From Planctomycetota bacterium (GTDB lineage: Bacteria > Planctomycetota > Planctomycetia > Pirellulales > Pirellulaceae), in assembly GCA_963204915.1 (NCBI GenBank), contig CAUJHS010000045.1, positions 186,001-250,000 of the forward strand: DNA of 64,000 nucleotides, in the 5' to 3' direction. Numbering within the stretch: position 1 is the first letter of the stretch; each line of letters opens with the position of its first letter. The notes beneath the pieces are model-generated. The model was not told the DNA's origin and did no database searches. It saw only the letters and a list, made by a program, of their open reading frames with translations. This document shows, piece after piece, positions 60,626 through 64,000 of this stretch. Made by a program: the position numbers and the translations under genes.

Positions 60626-63600
60626 CTATTGCTCGACCACCACCACTTTGCCTTCCAGGCGGAACCGATAAGGGTACCGCTGCACCGGCGCCGTTTCCGA
60701 GGCCCGCGCCTCGAGCATCAGCCGATACGTCGCCCCCGGCCGATCGGCCAACGGCGGGCTAGAAAGCCGGACGCTGGGCGATCCGTCCACATTCGCCGCG
60801 GCGCGCCACGGCGTTGCTTCGCCCGAATGTTCGCTGACCGCACGGTATTCATGCGGCGGCAAACCTGGCGAACCCTGCACTTGCAACTCGACCACAACTT
60901 GTCCCGCTCCGGCGCGCTGTGCTTCCGGCGAAGCCCGCACCACGGCAAAGGGATCGCCCGCCACGGTCACTTCGGCCGTAGCGGTCAATTCGCCCAAAGT
61001 CGCGCGGACCCGGGCCACGCCGGGGGCGCGGGCGATAAACCTGCCGCCGCCGGCCGGCTTCAGAACGTTCGCATCCAGGCTTTCCAGCGACGCGGCGACG
61101 ATTTCACCTCCCGCGGCTCCGGCGCGCCGCGCGTAAGCGGCAAGCGGCGGCGTTGTTTCGCCAGGACGCACCAGCAGCCGAGCCGGCGAGATCGCCAACT
61201 CGGTGTACGGCGCCGGCGTTTCGCGTACTTCAAGTTCGATGGCGTCGGTGCGCACACCGCCGGGGAAACCCGCCGCAACGATGGCGCGGCCCGGGCGGCG
61301 CCCAATGACGGCGGGCGCTTGATGCTCCAACACGGGGTCTTCACCCGCAGTCGTTCGCAAGCGAACCAGCGGCGCGCCGTTGCCTTCCTCGGCCGACACA
61401 ATCAACCAGGTCAAATCTTGCCGCGGCTGTCCGTCGCCGGGATAACCCCACACACGGTAAGGCCGCGACTGCCCCACTACCAGCGGACTACGGTCGATGT
61501 CCAACTCGAGCCGGGCGAACGACGAAGCCCGCGGCGCAATCGCCACGTGCAACGGATTGGAAATCAAGCCGCCGTATTCCGCTTGCAACGTCACACTGCC
61601 GGCCTGCCGCGCCGTCATGGCCGCCCCCGGCGCGAGTTCGACCAGCGGTCGCTGTTCCGCGGCGACAATCAGCCGGGCGCCGGAATAACTCACATTGCGC
61701 GTCGCGCCGTTGCGGTCGGCAAGCAGGACCGTATAAGTGGTTCGCGCATCGACGGTCGTGCGCGTCGGACCGCTTAACACGAGCCGCGACTCCGGCGGAA
61801 CTTGCGGCGCCGCGCCGCCGGCGGGATCGGCCGGTTCGGGCGTTGGCTCCGGAGGCGCGGCGTACGGATCTTCCTGCTCGGGCGGCGGACCGCTGGAGTC
61901 GGGCTGAGTGCGCGGCGGCGCCGTTCCACGGCGAACCGTCAAACGCGCCACGGCGCGCATCGCGCCAAGCTGTGCGATGACGTTGGTTTCTCCCACCGCT
62001 TCCCCGCGAATGACTAATCCGCCCAGCGACGAAGCCACCGCGGAATCTTCCACGCTCAACCGCACGCCATCATCGGCAAACAGCGGAATATCCCAGGCGC
62101 CGCGGCGCGCCAGGGCTTGAAACTGCATTTCTTCACCCGTCACCACAAAGGCCGCTTCCGGCACAAGCCGCAGTTGCGAAAGTCCTTCATCGCCTACGCT
62201 CACCGCGGCAGTGGCCGAGAGTTCTCCCCGCCAACGCACGGTGACAGTCGCGGAGCCCGGCGCCTGGGCCGTGACTACGCCTTCCGGCGAAACGGCGACG
62301 ATGGCCGATTCATTCTCGCCGACGGAGAACACCAATTCAGGATGAGGCCACAAACGATGCGTTCCTCGATCGTCCACGGCGTGCACGGTCAACGGCCGAC
62401 GCTCGCCCACGGCCAGTTGCAGCGACTCCGGCTCGACGCGCAGTTGCGTGTAACCTGGTTCCGTAACGCGAACCGTCGCAGTCGCCGGCGCGGTTCCGTT
62501 CGGCAACGCGGCGGTAATTTGGGTTTCGCCGGTTTGCAACGCGCGCACGTGCGAGCCGGAAAGTTCGGCCGTAGCGGGAGCGGACGAAGTCCACGCCGCC
62601 GAACCGGTCACCTCCGTGCGCCGCCCGAAGGCATCGGTCAGGATTGCGCGCAGCGCTTGCGTCGCGCCAACCGGAAGGGCTGTGTCAACTGGCTCAATCA
62701 CCAGCGTGGGCATGCGTCCGCCGGAGTCGGCCGGTCCGCCGCCTCCGGGCCGTTGCGGCGGCGCGGCGCTGGGCGTCACGCGGACCGCAAGCGACGCTTG
62801 CCGGCCACCGTGCGAAAAGACAACTTCTGTTTCTCCGGGCGCTTCCCCGCTCAGGGCGCCCACGACGGGGTCGTAACTGGCCACGCGCGGATGCGACACC
62901 ACTCCCACCGCGTGAGCGCTAAAGTCCGCGGCGCCGCGCCGCACGAAGAAGTCTTCTCCCAACCGGCGCGTTTCGCCTACGCGGAGCGTCAGGAACGACG
63001 GCTCCACCTGCAACGACTCAGGAACCGGTTGTTCGGCGGGAACCACGGTGGCTTCCGCCACGTTGCTCACCACGGCGCCGATTTGGGCAGTCACGCCGCC
63101 GACGCCTTCGGCCCGCGCGGTAATGTCTGGCCCGGCGACGTCAATTCGCTCGGGCGTGCGCGACTTCCATTCCACCGTGGGCAGATCGGTCACCTCGCCT
63201 AGCGACTGTTCGCCCTGAAACGCCTCGGCCGACAACCGCACCGACTCGCCAAGGCGCAGTGTGACGCGCTCGGGCCGGACCTGAATCGTCTCGGGGGGAA
63301 CGTTGTCAACTGACACAACGTGCACCGGCAGCCCTTCCTCACTGTTCACGCCTAGAAACGCCGCTCGGAGCGCCGCTTCTCCTGGTTCGAGGCCACGGAG
63401 ACGTTGACCTTCGACCGCCACAGCGGGCGTCGTGCCGCCAAGGACCTCGACCGAGAGAACCGCCTCGCTGGTGACGTCGCGCGTGGCGCCGCTCTCAAAC
63501 GCAGCGATCACGCGAAAGGCGTCGCTCACGGCGCCCTGCAAAATTCGCAGCGGGGGCGAGCTTTCCGCCACGACGCGCACTTCAACCGGTTGTTCGTTGG

Positions 63601-64000
63601 GTGAAGCGAGCGGGCGTTCCGCGGGCGATGACGCCGCCGGCACGGTCGTGGTGCGGAAGGCCACGCGGCGCTCGCCCACCGTGGCCGACAATTCCTGCGT
63701 GTGCCCCGCCCGAAGGGCCGTTAACGCCGGCGCTTGCCAGCGTACGAACGCGTTCTCAAAATCGGCCGGCCATTGCACGTCGCCAGCGGGGCGAGCGGAT
63801 TCCCCTTCGCGAATCATCACTTGGTAACGCTGGGTCTGGCCGACCGGCAGGTTCTCGCCCAGGCCGCCTTCGCGCGCGATTTCGAGCACCGCATCCGGCG
63901 ACGACGGCGCGGCGGTTTCCTGATGCACGGTCAACTCGGCTTCTTGTCCTTGATGTTCCGCGCGCAGGCGAAACGGCCCTGCGCTGCGGGCGGCAAGGAG
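60626..64000 (-). CDS. Large BIG2/Ig-repeat protein, 5' end cut by window edge
   Basis: The frame stays open to the right edge (1124 residues visible), so the start and any signal peptide lie outside. At least eight Ig-like BIG2-type repeats are readable by their openings: IQVRPERVTLRLGESVRL, LQVEPSFLTLRVGETRRL, LVIEPVDTALPVGATQAL, LRVEPESLQLAVGERRPL, LRLVPEAAFVVTGEEMQF, LVLSGPTRTTVDARTTYT, LELDIDRSPLVVGQSRPY and LAISPARLLVRPGETTPP. A Pro-rich linker splits the array. The C-terminus (PYRFRLEGKVVVVEQ) has no anchor. Such repeats form extended surface or adhesin-type rods. It is transcribed into srfC, 45 bases downstream. Confidence 0.85.
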   Translation of the reverse strand, partial: LLAARSAGPFRLRAEHQGQEAELTVHQETAAPSSPDAVLEIAREGGLGENLPVGQTQRYQVMIREGESARPAGDVQWPADFENAFVRWQAPALTALRAGHTQELSATVGERRVAFRTTTVPAASSPAERPLASPNEQPVEVRVVAESSPPLRILQGAVSDAFRVIAAFESGATRDVTSEAVLSVEVLGGTTPAVAVEGQRLRGLEPGEAALRAAFLGVNSEEGLPVHVVSVDNVPPETIQVRPERVTLRLGESVRLSAEAFQGEQSLGEVTDLPTVEWKSRTPERIDVAGPDITARAEGVGGVTAQIGAVVSNVAEATVVPAEQPVPESLQVEPSFLTLRVGETRRLGEDFFVRRGAADFSAHAVGVVSHPRVASYDPVVGALSGEAPGETEVVFSHGGRQASLAVRVTPSAAPPQRPGGGGPADSGGRMPTLVIEPVDTALPVGATQALRAILTDAFGRRTEVTGSAAWTSSAPATAELSGSHVRALQTGETQITAALPNGTAPATATVRVTEPGYTQLRVEPESLQLAVGERRPLTVHAVDDRGTHRLWPHPELVFSVGENESAIVAVSPEGVVTAQAPGSATVTVRWRGELSATAAVSVGDEGLSQLRLVPEAAFVVTGEEMQFQALARRGAWDIPLFADDGVRLSVEDSAVASSLGGLVIRGEAVGETNVIAQLGAMRAVARLTVRRGTAPPRTQPDSSGPPPEQEDPYAAPPEPTPEPADPAGGAAPQVPPESRLVLSGPTRTTVDARTTYTVLLADRNGATRNVSYSGARLIVAAEQRPLVELAPGAAMTARQAGSVTLQAEYGGLISNPLHVAIAPRASSFARLELDIDRSPLVVGQSRPYRVWGYPGDGQPRQDLTWLIVSAEEGNGAPLVRLRTTAGEDPVLEHQAPAVIGRRPGRAIVAAGFPGGVRTDAIELEVRETPAPYTELAISPARLLVRPGETTPPLAAYARRAGAAGGEIVAASLESLDANVLKPAGGGRFIARAPGVARVRATLGELTATAEVTVAGDPFAVVRASPEAQRAGAGQVVVELQVQGSPGLPPHEYRAVSEHSGEATPWRAAANVDGSPSVRLSSPPLADRPGATYRLMLEARASETAPVQRYPYRFRLEGKVVVVEQ

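Noticed and set aside
59621-61777. Long plus-strand frame opposite the SrfC and Ig-repeat genes
   Set aside because: It spans two well-supported minus-strand genes and is Arg/His/Gln-rich with no domain or start site.
1-64000. CRISPR arrays, cas genes, rRNA genes, prophage or transposase genes
   Set aside because: No regularly spaced repeats, rRNA signatures, integrase, capsid or DDE/HUH transposase motifs were seen. The only repeats are the short ones listed.

Overview
The window reads as chromosomal DNA of a planctomycete (Pirellulales-like; inferred from gene content, not from a marker-gene match). The evidence is DUF1559 prepilin-like proteins with the H-X9-DG motif, a DUF1501 protein, a PVC-type CxxCH cytochrome, several sulfatases, a ThuA-domain protein, TIGR03067/DUF1579-like small proteins and the FSLR-type membrane start of a small protein. 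The sequence is GC-rich, with few recognisable operons and many Shine-Dalgarno sites of mixed quality.

Layout. Positions 1-6300 hold two carboxymuconolactone-decarboxylase-like (CMD) secreted proteins (the first cut by the left edge), a DUF1559 protein, a small exported planctomycete protein, a roughly 1 kb gene-poor stretch and a TIM-barrel sugar isomerase/epimerase. Positions 6900-15100 hold an ArnT/GT39-like glycosyltransferase and then a leftward housekeeping block: hpf, ptsN-like EIIA, HPr, enzyme I, a TIGR03936 protein and RNase E/G. Positions 15300-18300 hold a frameshifted DUF1559 pseudogene, decayed DNA, tRNA-Gly(GCC) with its own promoter, and trigger factor with a terminator. Positions 18400-24000 encode the GlgE glucan route: a TreS-maltokinase fusion and GlgE. 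Positions 25300-41300 form a secreted polysaccharide-degradation-type cluster: PVC cytochrome, PhoD-like phosphatase, GH-like protein with collagen-binding-type tail, three sulfatases, and divergently DUF1501 and ThuA proteins. Positions 41500-51300 are mostly small planctomycete proteins of unknown role. Among them are a TIR-domain protein with an unusual N-terminal half, a gluzincin-type protease and a phytanoyl-CoA dioxygenase-like enzyme. Positions 51300-53740 are a mobile-looking type II restriction-modification locus, with a decayed second copy of the methylase motif, palindromic repeats and 60-bp flanking direct repeats. Positions 53694-64000 run leftward. They hold a small exported protein and a four-gene operon: a giant BIG2/Ig-repeat protein (cut by the right edge), an SrfC-like P-loop protein, an SrfB-like Hsp70/actin-fold ATPase and a GrpE-like small protein.

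How the genes work together. hpf-ptsN-ptsH-ptsI without any permease looks like a regulatory phosphotransferase chain. TreS/maltokinase makes maltose-1-phosphate, which GlgE polymerises. The sulfatase/GH/cytochrome/phosphatase block looks like extracellular or periplasmic breakdown of sulfated polymers. The strongest candidate for a poorly described system is the Ig-protein/SrfC/SrfB/GrpE-like operon at the right end. The restriction-modification locus and the TIR protein are the next most interesting. All family assignments are made by eye from motifs; no database search was run.
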